Assembly: GCA_947627695.1 (NCBI GenBank)
Contig: CANQXF010000004.1
Location: 119,398 to 183,397, forward strand
Source of the DNA: an uncultured Ruminiclostridium sp.
GTDB lineage: Bacteria; Bacillota; Clostridia; Oscillospirales; Ruminococcaceae
Direction: 5' to 3'
Length of the DNA stretch: 64,000 bases
Below the pieces are notes generated by a model. The model saw only the letters and a program-made list of their open reading frames with translations, made no database searches and was not told the DNA's origin. Made by a program: the position numbers and the translations under genes. The first letter of the stretch is position 1. The number at the start of each line of letters is the position of its first letter. Shown one piece after another: positions 15,527 to 24,872 of this stretch.

Positions 15527-16425
15527 GTATTGCGGCAATGCTTATAAAGAGAAATATAAAGCTGTTTTTCAAGGACAAGGGAATGTTCCTGACTTCGTTA
15601 ATTACGCCTGCTATCCTGCTTGTCCTTTATGTGACTTTTCTCGGGAAGGTCTATCACGATAGCTTTACCTCGAACCTGCCTGAATTTATTCACCTTTCCG
15701 ACGGCCTTATTGACGGGCTTGTGGGCGGACAGCTTATTTCGTCGATCCTTGCGGTATCCTGCGTGACGGTCGCTTTCTGCTCAAACTTTTTGATGGTGCA
15801 GGATAAGGCGAACGGCACGGTCAAGGATTTGAAAATATCCCCCGTCAGCTCCTCCACGCTTTCCATGAGCTATTATATCGCCTCTTTGGTCTCCACGCTC
15901 ATGATCTGTTTCGTGGCGACGGGTATCTGCCTTGCGTATGCGGCTTTTGTGGGGTGGTATATGTCGGCGGCGGACGTTGTTCTGCTGATTTTAGACGTTA
16001 TACTGCTCGCCCTGTTCGGGACTGCGCTTTCATCTATAATCAACCTGTTTTTGTCGACCCAAGGCCAGATTTCCGCAGTCGGGACTATCATCAGCGCAGG
16101 ATACGGATTTATTTGCGGGGCGTATATGCCTATCTCCTCTTTCGGAGCAGGGCTTCAGAAAGTTCTCTCGTTCCTCCCGGGGACTTATGGGACAGCTCTT
16201 GTCCGCAACCACGCCATGCAGGGCGCTCTTTCCGAGATGAACAGGCAGGGCGTTCCGATGGAAGTGATAAATGAGATCAAGGATTCTATGGACTGCAATC
16301 TGTACTTTTTTGGCAATCAGGTCGAAATTCCGTCGATGTATATTATCCTCGGTGTGACCGTTGTCATTTTAATTGGCGTTTACATACTGATAAACCTTCT
16401 TATGAACAGGAGAAAAGCGACATGA
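15523..16425 (+). CDS. ABC-2 type permease, DrrB-like
   Basis: This 300-aa permease has six predicted membrane helices: about residues 22-42, 62-85, 108-135, 143-170, 180-205 and 258-285. GYGFICGAYMPISSFGAGLQKVLSFLPGTYGTALVR near 190-225 is typical of the ABC2_membrane family. It overlaps both neighbours by ATGA. It pairs with the ATPase at 14612. Substrate unknown. Confidence 0.87.
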   Translation: MSIAAMLIKRNIKLFFKDKGMFLTSLITPAILLVLYVTFLGKVYHDSFTSNLPEFIHLSDGLIDGLVGGQLISSILAVSCVTVAFCSNFLMVQDKANGTVKDLKISPVSSSTLSMSYYIASLVSTLMICFVATGICLAYAAFVGWYMSAADVVLLILDVILLALFGTALSSIINLFLSTQGQISAVGTIISAGYGFICGAYMPISSFGAGLQKVLSFLPGTYGTALVRNHAMQGALSEMNRQGVPMEVINEIKDSMDCNLYFFGNQVEIPSMYIILGVTVVILIGVYILINLLMNRRKAT

Positions 16426-17114
16426 TCACAGTATCAGACATCACAAAATCCTACGGCACGGGCGGGAGCAAAAATCAGGTTCTGAAAGGTATCAGCCTGC
16501 AAGTTGGCGACGGCGATTTTACCGTTATCTTAGGCGCGTCAGGGTCGGGGAAATCCACATTTTTGAATGTAATTTCAGGACTGGAACGCCCCGACGGCGG
16601 GTGCGTTGTTTACGGAGATTGCGACATCACAAAACTTCCCGATAGCGAGCTGACGCAGTTCCGCAAGGACAATATCGGTTTTATCTTTCAACAGTATTAT
16701 CTGCTCCCGAATATGACTGTTGAAAAGAACGTGCGAATGGGAGCTGACCTTGCGGGCAATCGGGAATATAGCGAAATTATGGCCGCTGTAGGGCTTGAAG
16801 ATAAGTCAGGGAAATATCCGAGCGAGCTTTCGGGAGGTGAGCAGCAAAGAGTTTCCGTTGCCCGTGCGCTTGCGAAAAAGCCAAAGGTGCTGTTTTTAGA
16901 CGAGCCGACAGGCGCATTAGATGAACAAACAGGCCGACAGGTTCTTGACTATATCTGCAAACTGCATAAAGAATATGGCTTTACCATTGTGATGGTGACA
17001 CACAATCAGAATATAGCAGAAATGGCGAACACAGTTGTAAAAATGAACAGCGGGAAAATATCCGAGGTTTCTACCAACGAAAAGCAAAAGACCGCTTATG
17101 AGATCGGGTGGTGA
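16422..17114 (+). CDS. ABC transporter ATP-binding protein, LolD/MacB type
   Basis: This 230-aa ATPase belongs to the MacB/LolD/BceA subfamily. The Walker A is GASGSGKST, the Q-loop region is [21 protein letters not shown], the signature is [20 protein letters not shown] and the Walker B is [12 protein letters not shown]. It serves the FtsX-like permease that follows and is translated from an ATGA overlap with the preceding DrrB-like permease. The operon thus combines two mechanistically different exporters under one regulator. Confidence 0.9.
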   Translation: MITVSDITKSYGTGGSKNQVLKGISLQVGDGDFTVILGASGSGKSTFLNVISGLERPDGGCVVYGDCDITKLPDSELTQFRKDNIGFIFQQYYLLPNMTVEKNVRMGADLAGNREYSEIMAAVGLEDKSGKYPSELSGGEQQRVSVARALAKKPKVLFLDEPTGALDEQTGRQVLDYICKLHKEYGFTIVMVTHNQNIAEMANTVVKMNSGKISEVSTNEKQKTAYEIGW

Positions 17115-17118
17115 TGGT

Positions 17119-18258
17119 ATGGTTGTAGGAATGAAAGATGCGCTCAAACTGATTGGTATATCTATTATCGCTTGTTGCGCCGTTTTCGTATGCACGTTGT
17201 TTTTGGATTATAACATTGACATCGCAGCAATGAAAAACGAGATAACAGCGGCAGGCGGCGTCACAATGTATCATGCAATCATTTCTACGGGAAAGGTCGT
17301 TGCAGCCGTTTCGGGTGGTTGTTTAGCCATAACATCCGTCATTATGCTCCTGTTCTATGTCAAGAATTACATAGATATGCACGGCAAAGAACTCGGAATA
17401 CTGAAAGCTCTCGGATATTCTAACTTCAAAATCGCAAAGCACTTTTGGGTGTTTGGATTAAGTGTTTTCGTCGGCTGCGCTTTGGGATATGCGCTGGCAT
17501 TTCTCTATCTGCCGACTTTCTATGAATTGCAAAATGCCGAACACCTTTTTCCCGAAATCAAGGTGCAGTTTCACCCCCTTTTGGCATTTCTTTTGGTCGG
17601 TGTACCTGCAATGAGCTTTGCAGCTTTAGCAGTTATATATGCCTGTTTCAGACTGAAACAGCCCGTGTTTGATTTGCTGAAAGAAAAGCATGAGTATAAG
17701 GCAAAGACAAGCAAAAAGGAAACAAAGGATATGCCTTTTCTGAAAGAACTAACAAGGAGTACGGTAAGAGGCAGAAAATCACTTGTGTTCTTTATCGCAT
17801 TTTCGGCGTTTTGTTTCTCGGATATGGTGCAGATGTCAATGTCCATGAAAGATCTTTCGAGCGAAACAATGGCAATCATGATATTAACGATAGGCTTAAT
17901 CCTCGCCTTTGTGACCTTGTTTCTGTCCCTCTCCAGCGTAGTGAAAGGAAACACGAAGACCATTGCTATGATGAGGGTGTTCGGCTATAAACACAGTGAT
18001 TGCAGCAAGGCGGTCCTCGGAGGTTACAGACCGTTTGCCTATATCGGATTTGCGATTGGTACTATCTATCAGTATGCGTTATTAAAAATTATGGTAACTA
18101 TCGTATTTGCCGATGTGGGAAACATACCTGAATACAACTTTGATTTTACGGCGTGCGCGGTCACGTTGGGCTTATTTGTCCTCGCTTATGAAATTGCTAT
18201 GTACGGCTATTCGCAGCGGATAAAGAAACTGCCGATTAAAAGCATTATGTTGGAATGA
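17119..18258 (+). CDS. FtsX-family ABC permease (short)
   Basis: This permease of about 379 aa has the FtsX fold. The first pair of helices flanks a small loop, then KNYIDMHGKELGILKALGYSNFKIAKHFWVFGLSVFVGCALGYALAFLYLP shows the characteristic E-G-LKALG motif at about residues 85-135. The second half repeats it (KGNTKTIAMMRVFGYKHSDCSKAVLGGYR). The large extracytoplasmic domains found in MacB are absent. The start is uncertain: ATG 17119 has GGTGG 8 bases upstream, and ATG 17098 overlaps the previous gene more deeply. It ends the MerR operon, followed by a terminator at 18331. Confidence 0.8.
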   Translation: MVVGMKDALKLIGISIIACCAVFVCTLFLDYNIDIAAMKNEITAAGGVTMYHAIISTGKVVAAVSGGCLAITSVIMLLFYVKNYIDMHGKELGILKALGYSNFKIAKHFWVFGLSVFVGCALGYALAFLYLPTFYELQNAEHLFPEIKVQFHPLLAFLLVGVPAMSFAALAVIYACFRLKQPVFDLLKEKHEYKAKTSKKETKDMPFLKELTRSTVRGRKSLVFFIAFSAFCFSDMVQMSMSMKDLSSETMAIMILTIGLILAFVTLFLSLSSVVKGNTKTIAMMRVFGYKHSDCSKAVLGGYRPFAYIGFAIGTIYQYALLKIMVTIVFADVGNIPEYNFDFTACAVTLGLFVLAYEIAMYGYSQRIKKLPIKSIMLE

Positions 18259-18330
18259 GGGAAACAGTTAAAAGGATAGCAAGCTCCTACTGCTCCGACC
18301 TGACAAACCTTTACAAATATCATAAAAAAA

Positions 18331-18366
18331 TACGCTCCCCTATTCAGGAGCGTAAATTTTTTATAT
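18331..18366 (+). terminator. Terminator of the MerR-ABC operon
   Basis: TACGCTCC-loop-GGAGCGTA followed by AATTTTTTAT. The same hairpin sequence occurs in the inverted cassette at 26233-26264. Confidence 0.8.
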
Positions 18367-18412
18367 TTGAAAATTTTGTCAACCGATTACAGTTTAAAAC
18401 AACAAAATTTTT

Positions 18413-18480
18413 ACCAAACTTCACAAGATTCAACCAAACTTCACAAACTTGTTGACAAGCAAGAACAATTATGCTAAAAT
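18413..18480 (+). promoter_or_regulatory. Direct-repeat operator and promoter, copy 1
   Basis: Two exact direct repeats ACCAAACTTCACAA start at 18413 and 18433 (20-base period). They end 5 bases upstream of TTGACA (18452-18457), which is followed after 17 bases by TAAAAT (18475-18480). The spacing of two repeats two helical turns apart just upstream of -35 is the layout used by LytTR-type activators such as AgrA. An inverted copy of the whole region lies at 26110-26264. Confidence 0.85.
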
Positions 18481-18527
18481 GGCGGCACAAAGCATACCTC
18501 AGCGAAAAATAAAAGGAGGAAAACACT

Positions 18528-19106
18528 GTGCCTGACGTTTTGATCCCGACAAATCCGCACGTATTGATAATTTTGATTTTAATACCTTTGATCCTTATAA
18601 CGATTTTTCTCTTTGCACGCAAGATCGGTTTAAAACAGCTTATTTGTGCAGTGCTTCTTTCTTCGGCGGCAATATTCTGGATAATGAGCTCGCTTGATGA
18701 GGATTTAGCTTGGCCGCCTACAACTGATTATATACATATATTTAATTTTGTGCCGTTTGATACGCTGTTTTTAAATCCCGACGGCGGATGGCCTGATACA
18801 CAGTCACATATGCTTTATATTACGCCGATCGTTTGGCTTTTTGCCTTGAACTTTGTCTTTGGTATAGTCTGGGGCGGCCTTGCGCCTGTTGTGTTTAAAA
18901 TAAATTCGACAGCAAAATACATTGTTTTAACAATATCGATTCTTTTACCGCTTCAGTTATTTATCAATATGACTTATATATTTTATGTTTCGATGAGTCG
19001 GCGCTTTGATATGGGGAATTATATCCTCCTGGCTCTCGGCTGCACTCTCGGACGCTTGATATTCAACGGGAAGGGATCACTCAGGAAAAGGAAACAGGAA
19101 CAATGA
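18528..19106 (+). CDS. VanZ-like membrane protein
   Basis: This 192-aa protein has four or five membrane helices. The C-terminal pattern PLQLFINMTYIFYVSMSRRFDMGNYILLALGCTLG resembles the VanZ motif, in which an R-x-x-D is followed by a helix with N/G residues. INFVPFDTLF-like text in the middle also fits. VanZ relatives protect against cell-envelope antibiotics. It begins with GTG at 18528 behind AAAGGAGG and is the first gene of the LytTR-controlled operon. It overlaps the ATPase gene by ATGA. Family call moderate. Confidence 0.6.
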   Translation: MPDVLIPTNPHVLIILILIPLILITIFLFARKIGLKQLICAVLLSSAAIFWIMSSLDEDLAWPPTTDYIHIFNFVPFDTLFLNPDGGWPDTQSHMLYITPIVWLFALNFVFGIVWGGLAPVVFKINSTAKYIVLTISILLPLQLFINMTYIFYVSMSRRFDMGNYILLALGCTLGRLIFNGKGSLRKRKQEQ

Positions 19107-19783
19107 TAACAGTTACCAATCTTACTAAAACGTATCAGACCGGCGAGAATATGAAAATAAAAGCATTGGATAATATGTCGCTCAGAATAAGCGACGGAGA
19201 ACTGCTTTTTATAATGGGAAAAAGCGGCTCAGGCAAGTCAACGCTGCTGCATATGCTGGGCGGGCTTGACAGACCCACTTCAGGCAGTATAAAGTATGAC
19301 GATACCGAGATAACAGATATGACAGAAAGCAAGCTGTCTGTTTTTCGCCGTGACAATGTGGGATTTGTATTTCAGGACTACAATCTTATACCCGAGCTTA
19401 CTGCGGAGGAGAATATAAAATATCCCGTTTTTCTCGCACGAAAAGATATAAACAAACAGCTTTGGGATTTTCTTATAGAAGCGTTACAGCTTAACGACCG
19501 CCTGTCTCATCTTCCGTCCCAGCTTTCGGGAGGTCAGCAGCAGCGTGTGGCGATTGCAAGAGCTTTATTGCCGGATCCTCAGATAATTTTATGTGATGAA
19601 CCTACCGGAAATCTTGATTCTGAATCTTCGGCAACAGTACAGAACGTTTTATTTCAACTGAACGATCACTTGAATAAAACAACAATAATTGTCACGCATG
19701 ATAATGAATTTGCTCAAAAAGGCGCAGGAAAACGGATCATCACCATAAAAGACGGCACGATAGATCGGGAGGAGATAAAATGA
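19103..19783 (+). CDS. ABC transporter ATP-binding protein, LolD/BceA type
   Basis: This 226-aa ATPase has Walker A GKSGSGKST, Q-loop NVGFVFQDYNLIPELTAEENI, signature [20 protein letters not shown] and Walker B IILCDEPTGNLD. It pairs with the large FtsX permease that follows and overlaps both neighbours by ATGA. By analogy with BceAB/VraDE modules next to sensory systems it may take part in defence against peptide antibiotics; that is inference. Confidence 0.92.
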   Translation: MITVTNLTKTYQTGENMKIKALDNMSLRISDGELLFIMGKSGSGKSTLLHMLGGLDRPTSGSIKYDDTEITDMTESKLSVFRRDNVGFVFQDYNLIPELTAEENIKYPVFLARKDINKQLWDFLIEALQLNDRLSHLPSQLSGGQQQRVAIARALLPDPQIILCDEPTGNLDSESSATVQNVLFQLNDHLNKTTIIVTHDNEFAQKGAGKRIITIKDGTIDREEIK

Positions 19784-22281
19784 GATCCCTGATATTCAGA
19801 TATGCCCTGAAAAACGTTATTTACAATAAGAAGAAAAGCTTTCTGACAGCATTTCTCTATTTTATCTCAACGGTATTTTTCATTGTGGAAGCCCTGTCCC
19901 TCTATAATTACCAGATAAGCAGCAGCCGTCGGTTGGATAACACGTTTGGAGTTCACGACGGTATTTTCTTATGCTCTGCTTCAGAATATACCGATACGAT
20001 AAAAAATAACAGCTGCGTTGCCGAAGCGGGAACGATCGCTGTCCGTGCCGAGGCGTTCAGAAACGAAAATTTTCAGGATAGGGAAATCATATTGGGTTAT
20101 CCTGATGAATCAGCTGTTTCTTTATGCCGTATTGACCTTATAGAAGGCGAGCTTCCGAAAAATGAAAACGAGATAGCTCTGGAACAGTCTCTTCTGAATT
20201 TTATTTATCCCGACGCAAATGTTGGCGAGGAAATTGAAATGCAGCTTTTTATGCCGCAAAGCGAGAGCAGGACCTTCAGGCTGACCGGGATAATGAACAA
20301 TATATCAGATTTACAGTGGGACGCTTCGGAAGGAACGCTGCCTATGATAAACGCCGTTGTATCTGCCGATTTTTTCCCTGATTCGGATATTTACAGTTTT
20401 GTAAGCATTGATTACACCGGAGATGCCAAACAGCTGGACACGTTTGTAAATTCCATGCTTCAGACTGAAGGCATTAGTGCATTCACAGGCAATCAGCGCT
20501 CTTTTTACGACGCGCTAGAGCTGATAGGCGGCAGTGATAATAAGGCGGGAATGATAGTCATCATAACTATACTTCTTGTATTCACTCTTTCGATTCTTTT
20601 AGCTGCGTCTTATATTTATAAACGAGGCAGCGGAGAAACGGTCGGACTTTTAAAAACCGCAGGCTTTTCGGTAAGCTCTGTTATGGCGTTTTTTGTCATA
20701 AAATTCCTAATACTGCTTATTCCTTCGGTACTTATAGGCTCATTCGCAGGGTTGGCTTTTTCAATGCTGGTCAGCGAATCTGTCATAGGCACAAATGAAC
20801 TTGAGGGAGTATTTGAAGTGCTGTCTGTCTGCGCAGCAGTGATCATCAGCTTCTCTCTTCTTTTTAACGTGCTTAATGCGGCGGCAGAATGTAAAAAACC
20901 GACCATAGAAAATCTCAGACCGACAAGCGACGTCAAAAGGCAAAAGCCTTCTTCTTATACCAGTACAGATCCTGTCCTGCTGTATTCTGTAAAGAATTTC
21001 ATTTTAAACGGCAAGGAGATCGCTGCTTCCTGTATTATGGTATTTTTAGCAGTGCTTGTAATGTTTACCAGTCTTGCCGTCACCTCGCAAATGCGCAGCA
21101 ATCTGGATATGATGGCAAGACCGTATGATCTGTATATGGCGTTTCCCGACACCGAGATCACTGCTCTCAGTGTGAAACTGAACAACGAGCTCGGTATCAG
21201 CGACAATGAGTATAATACATTGAAAGCAAGCCCGGACGCAGGAGATATTCTCGGATTAAAATGCTTCGACGTATATGAGCTTACAGCTGAAGAAACGGAT
21301 TACAGCTATATGACGCCAAGTACATACGATTTATTTATGAAACATAAGAAAATAATAGGCTTTCCAAGTGAATACAATTTAATTTACAACAGATTATACG
21401 GAGTAGACGATGACGTTCTGGAACGTCTGAAAAAATATCTTATCGCAGGTGAAATAGACGTTGATGCACTCAGGACAGGCGAAGAAATCATTTTGACCGT
21501 TGCGGACGGAGAACAGAAATTTAAAGTCGGTGACACGATAAGTCTTGCGCAGGGAGTAAACAGCGATCCCGACGATCCGTCCTTTGACAGTATATCATTA
21601 TGGCAGCATGAGGTGAAGATAGCTGCTTTGATATCTTACAGCGGTGAAAACAGCGACGACCCGCTGCTGAAGGAATGTCTTCACGGAATGATATGGCATG
21701 AGGACGCTTTTGAACGGGTGGAGCTTGATATGCATTATCGTGAGATATATGTGTCTGTTGCCGACAAAGAACAATATGATTCGTTAAGCGGACTTATAAA
21801 CGATCTGCGTCTTTATTACAGCAACGGTAGTTTTTCAATGCTCATAAATGATTTTCTTCAGGAATCCAAGGCATATGAAAGCTCGTACAGCTCTTTCAGG
21901 ACAATAACTGTAATAATTTCCGTCGGGCTGTTTATCTTCTCGCTCGTGTGCCTTGCTGCTGCGGTCACCGCAAAAATAACCAAACGCCGCAGGATATTTG
22001 GATTTTTAAGAGCTGTCGGATTGACGAGATACCGACTTTTCAGCATAATTTTTCTTGAAAACTTCATATCGCTTTTTATTGCTTACGTCCTTGGAACGTT
22101 ATGCAGTATCGGCTTAAGTTTTCTTTTCCTTTCAGGCTCGTCAGCAGGCATAAATTATCCTTTTGCTCAGTCAATACTGCTGTTTCTCATATATTTTGTT
22201 ATCACTGCACTGATATGCCTGCTCGCCGCTGTTTCAAATTACAGGCATACTATAATAGACTTGATCAGATATGCTGAATAA
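19780..22281 (+). CDS. FtsX-family ABC permease, 833 aa
   Basis: This large permease has an N-terminal helix (about 18-40), an extracytoplasmic domain of ~220 aa, three helices (about 255-365), a further helix near 405-430, a second extracytoplasmic domain of ~270 aa and three closing helices (about 705-830). The final KITKRRRIFGFLRAVGLTRYRLFSIIFLENFISLF matches the FtsX hallmark. The two-fold layout with large outside domains is that of MacB/LolC-like mechanotransmission exporters. It ends the operon at a strong terminator. Confidence 0.9.
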   Translation: MRSLIFRYALKNVIYNKKKSFLTAFLYFISTVFFIVEALSLYNYQISSSRRLDNTFGVHDGIFLCSASEYTDTIKNNSCVAEAGTIAVRAEAFRNENFQDREIILGYPDESAVSLCRIDLIEGELPKNENEIALEQSLLNFIYPDANVGEEIEMQLFMPQSESRTFRLTGIMNNISDLQWDASEGTLPMINAVVSADFFPDSDIYSFVSIDYTGDAKQLDTFVNSMLQTEGISAFTGNQRSFYDALELIGGSDNKAGMIVIITILLVFTLSILLAASYIYKRGSGETVGLLKTAGFSVSSVMAFFVIKFLILLIPSVLIGSFAGLAFSMLVSESVIGTNELEGVFEVLSVCAAVIISFSLLFNVLNAAAECKKPTIENLRPTSDVKRQKPSSYTSTDPVLLYSVKNFILNGKEIAASCIMVFLAVLVMFTSLAVTSQMRSNLDMMARPYDLYMAFPDTEITALSVKLNNELGISDNEYNTLKASPDAGDILGLKCFDVYELTAEETDYSYMTPSTYDLFMKHKKIIGFPSEYNLIYNRLYGVDDDVLERLKKYLIAGEIDVDALRTGEEIILTVADGEQKFKVGDTISLAQGVNSDPDDPSFDSISLWQHEVKIAALISYSGENSDDPLLKECLHGMIWHEDAFERVELDMHYREIYVSVADKEQYDSLSGLINDLRLYYSNGSFSMLINDFLQESKAYESSYSSFRTITVIISVGLFIFSLVCLAAAVTAKITKRRRIFGFLRAVGLTRYRLFSIIFLENFISLFIAYVLGTLCSIGLSFLFLSGSSAGINYPFAQSILLFLIYFVITALICLLAAVSNYRHTIIDLIRYAE

Positions 22282-22288
22282 AAAATCG

Positions 22289-22340
22289 AACGCCTGCCTC
22301 AAGCGGAACCTGACGGTCCGTACAACGGCAGGCGTTTTGT
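22289..22340 (+). terminator. Terminator of the VanZ-LolD-FtsX operon
   Basis: AACGCCTGCC ... GGCAGGCGTT followed by TTGTTATG. The loop of about 28 bases contains its own small stem (GACGGTCCGT region). Confidence 0.8.
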
Positions 22341-22544
22341 TATGATCCCTTTTCCAAATTGATTTAAAATGAACGACAGATTCAAAACATCACAAAATCG
22401 GAAAAAGATTTACATAATTCAGCACATTTTGAATGGAACGTTCTCTGCTCAGAAAACATTTTTCAAGAATCTTATGAAATTCTGTGCTTTCGTAAGTATT
22501 CTGATAAGGTCAATAACATCGCTGTACTATTATAACTTTATATC

Positions 22545-22578
22545 GGCACGGAAAATTTCTTTAAAAAATTTCCGTGCC
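22545..22578 (-). terminator. Terminator of the lipoprotein-ABC operon
   Basis: GGCACGGAAA ... TTTCCGTGCC forms a 10-bp stem with an AT-rich continuation, just past the ATPase stop on the minus strand. The rest of the 322-base gap 22282-22603 shows nothing else that I can identify. Confidence 0.7.
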
Positions 22579-22603
22579 CTAACGCTGCTTATCACCATAG
22601 CGC

Positions 22604-23245
22604 TCATTTCACCCTGCTCATCTCTCCCTTATCCATCTCCCACACCGTGTCGCACAACACATCAATATCCTCCGCACTGTGAGAAGCGATAAGTATCGTC
22701 TTCCCCTGTTCTTTCAGATCAAGAAGATATTTGCGCATATCCTTGACCCCGTCCTTGTCAAGTCCGTTCATAGGCTCATCAAGTATAAGCAGCTCAGGAT
22801 CCTCCATAATAGCCTGCGCAAGACCTAAGCGCTGGCGCATACCGAGTGAATATTTTCCCACCTTCTTTTTGTCATCAGGGTCAAGTCCTACGCTTTTAAT
22901 AGCATTCCTTATCTCTTCCTTGCCGATTTTATTGTTTATCGCAGCGAGAAATTTCAGATTGCTGTATGCGGAATACCCCGGCAGAAATCCGGGCGTTTCG
23001 ATTATTACGCCCACGTTTTTGGGAATATCCGTGTCCCTGCCGATAACTTTATCGTTGACGGTTATCTCTCCCGACGTCAGCGGCACGAGTCCGCAGATAC
23101 ACTTCATCAGCATAGTTTTGCCTGATCCGTTCCTGCCGATAAGACCGTGGACTTTTCCTTTTTCAAAGTCCACTGAGATATTGTTCAGAACGGTAACTTC
23201 CTTGAATTTTTTAGTTGCATTTTTTACAGTAATAACGTTCTCCAT
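22604..23245 (-). CDS. ABC transporter ATP-binding protein, BcrA/LanF-like
   Basis: This 213-aa ATPase has Walker A GRNGSGKT, signature YSLGMRQRLGLAQAI (in place of LSGGQ, as in bacitracin/lantibiotic exporters) and Walker B LLILDEPMNGLD. It is shorter than the 300-aa version at 7850, with no accessory domain. The ATG at 23245 follows GGGGACAATAAT and lies 1 base past the permease stop; the ORF-track start at 23302 is inside the permease. It is the last gene of the operon that begins with the lipoprotein at 25970. Confidence 0.88.
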   Translation of the reverse strand: MENVITVKNATKKFKEVTVLNNISVDFEKGKVHGLIGRNGSGKTMLMKCICGLVPLTSGEITVNDKVIGRDTDIPKNVGVIIETPGFLPGYSAYSNLKFLAAINNKIGKEEIRNAIKSVGLDPDDKKKVGKYSLGMRQRLGLAQAIMEDPELLILDEPMNGLDKDGVKDMRKYLLDLKEQGKTILIASHSAEDIDVLCDTVWEMDKGEMSRVK

Positions 23246-23246
23246 A

Positions 23247-24104
23247 TTATTGTCCCCTGACGTCCATACTTTGTTTTTTGCCGAAAATGAGTATTCCTGC
23301 AATGAAAAGAGCTGTTGCTATAAGATAAAATGAAATGCAGTAGATGAAAGTGGGATTTTTTGTCAGACCTCCCACGTCTACCTGATCAAGAGTTATCCAG
23401 GAAACGGGAGAAAAGTAAAGCACCTGAGGATATCCCGTATCTACCAGTGCGCTTAAAACTATAAGTAAAGCCGTAACAGTTATCCCAACGAATTTTGTTC
23501 CTGTTGCAAAGTTGCAGAAAAAGATAATTACACCCAACATAGTTCCGCAAAGCCATGAAAGAATAAAAGTGAACCACACAGCGCTAAGCGGTGTAAAATA
23601 CGTAATGGTGATGTTTGAAAATACCACATACGGCGAACCGTAATATCCTGCCAAACCTGTGCCGGCAATAGTCGTTATTGCTTTACCCCACTGAAGGCTC
23701 ATTTCTCCGCCTGCGGCAGCAGAACTCAGAAGGCATACGACTATCAGGAACAGATAATATATTCCGCTTGCTGCGGTTACATATAACAGCTGTCCCAGAA
23801 GCCACCTGTTCCTTCCGCTTCTTATGTACACAAAATTCTGATTGCTGTCAATAAACGGAGCGTTGCAGAAAAGCAGTATTACAGGCAGGGTGAAAACCAG
23901 CTTCATATGAAATTGTGAAAATATAAACGGAAAGATCCATATGGGCATATCGGTGCCGATGTTTGCCACAACTCTGTTTATATCATCAACGTATATCCAG
24001 ACCATAACAATTGTTACAATACCTATCACCCAGATACGGTAGTCCGTTTTCCACTTCCGCAGATTTTGCATACAGATCGTTCCCACAGATTTAAGTAAGC
24101 CCAT
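23247..24104 (-). CDS. ABC transporter permease (LanE/G-like)
   Basis: This 285-aa membrane protein has about six to seven helices. The first lies at residues ~24-43 after a short basic N-terminus, and the last ends near 272, followed by the basic tail FGKKQSMDVRGQ. It shows no similarity I can place beyond ABC-2/lantibiotic-immunity type permeases. It overlaps the upstream permease by 14 bases and abuts the ATPase. The two permeases plus one ATPase layout is that of LanFEG immunity exporters. Confidence 0.75.
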   Translation of the reverse strand: MGLLKSVGTICMQNLRKWKTDYRIWVIGIVTIVMVWIYVDDINRVVANIGTDMPIWIFPFIFSQFHMKLVFTLPVILLFCNAPFIDSNQNFVYIRSGRNRWLLGQLLYVTAASGIYYLFLIVVCLLSSAAAGGEMSLQWGKAITTIAGTGLAGYYGSPYVVFSNITITYFTPLSAVWFTFILSWLCGTMLGVIIFFCNFATGTKFVGITVTALLIVLSALVDTGYPQVLYFSPVSWITLDQVDVGGLTKNPTFIYCISFYLIATALFIAGILIFGKKQSMDVRGQ

Positions 24105-24858
24105 TTTGCACCTTCCTTTTCACAACAAAATAAAAAATGATTCCGCAAACAGCAGCTATTGCGGCAAAGATCCCGACGCAATACAAAAATCCCAGCAGGT
24201 CGCTGCCGTTAAAGAAAGATGCGGGAATATATGACGTAGCAAGGTTGTATAGATCCAACCAGGGAGAGCGCAGCGCTGTCGTTATACGCTCAATAACGTA
24301 GCTTGCCACAAAGGGCGTGCATATTGCCACGTATTTATTGGGGAAAAATGCGGACAGCAGCATTCCCGTAACCGCCCACGCTGCGCAGTCAGCGGAGAAT
24401 ACCGACGTTATGAGCAAAAGGTACAGATGTTCGTGCCCGTTATATTTAAGACCTTCAAAAATAAAAGCGTACGGATTATTGTCAACAATATTCCACGGTG
24501 CAGACAGAGAGTCAAAGCACATAAAAAGCCACATTCCCAGAAGAACTGTAAGCATTGTTGAGAACCAGCAAAACAACAGATTTGCTGCGGCGTATTTTTT
24601 GATATTCCTGCGTATAATGCATTCTTTGACTACACCGTTTGTCCATTCGTCGGCAAAATTTGCAGTGAACGGAAGCGCTCCGAACACGGCAACGGCTTTT
24701 CTGTATTTTGCCAGTCCGAGAAAGATCTCTATGTGATATACAACAGACCCATATCCGAAGCTGTTCAGAAATTCTGTGCTGCACAGGCACGCTATTCCCA
24801 ATATGCTGACGTACAAAAGGGGAGAACGGAATAATTTATATACGTAAGCTCTGAACAT
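24091..24858 (-). CDS. ABC transporter permease (LanE/G-like), second subunit
   Basis: This 255-aa permease has six membrane helices. After the first (RSPLLYVSILGIACLCSTEF) comes FTANFADEWTNGVVKECIIRRNIKKYAAANLL, resembling the amphipathic segment FAxExxxGTxKxxLxxxxxRxxxxxxK of ABC-2 lantibiotic-immunity permeases. It pairs with the gene at 23247 and is preceded by the lipoprotein gene 14 bases upstream. Export of an antimicrobial peptide is a reasonable inference, but no biosynthetic cluster lies in the window. Confidence 0.75.
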   Translation of the reverse strand: MFRAYVYKLFRSPLLYVSILGIACLCSTEFLNSFGYGSVVYHIEIFLGLAKYRKAVAVFGALPFTANFADEWTNGVVKECIIRRNIKKYAAANLLFCWFSTMLTVLLGMWLFMCFDSLSAPWNIVDNNPYAFIFEGLKYNGHEHLYLLLITSVFSADCAAWAVTGMLLSAFFPNKYVAICTPFVASYVIERITTALRSPWLDLYNLATSYIPASFFNGSDLLGFLYCVGIFAAIAAVCGIIFYFVVKRKVQNGLT

Positions 24859-24872
24859 TTTATTTCACCGCC

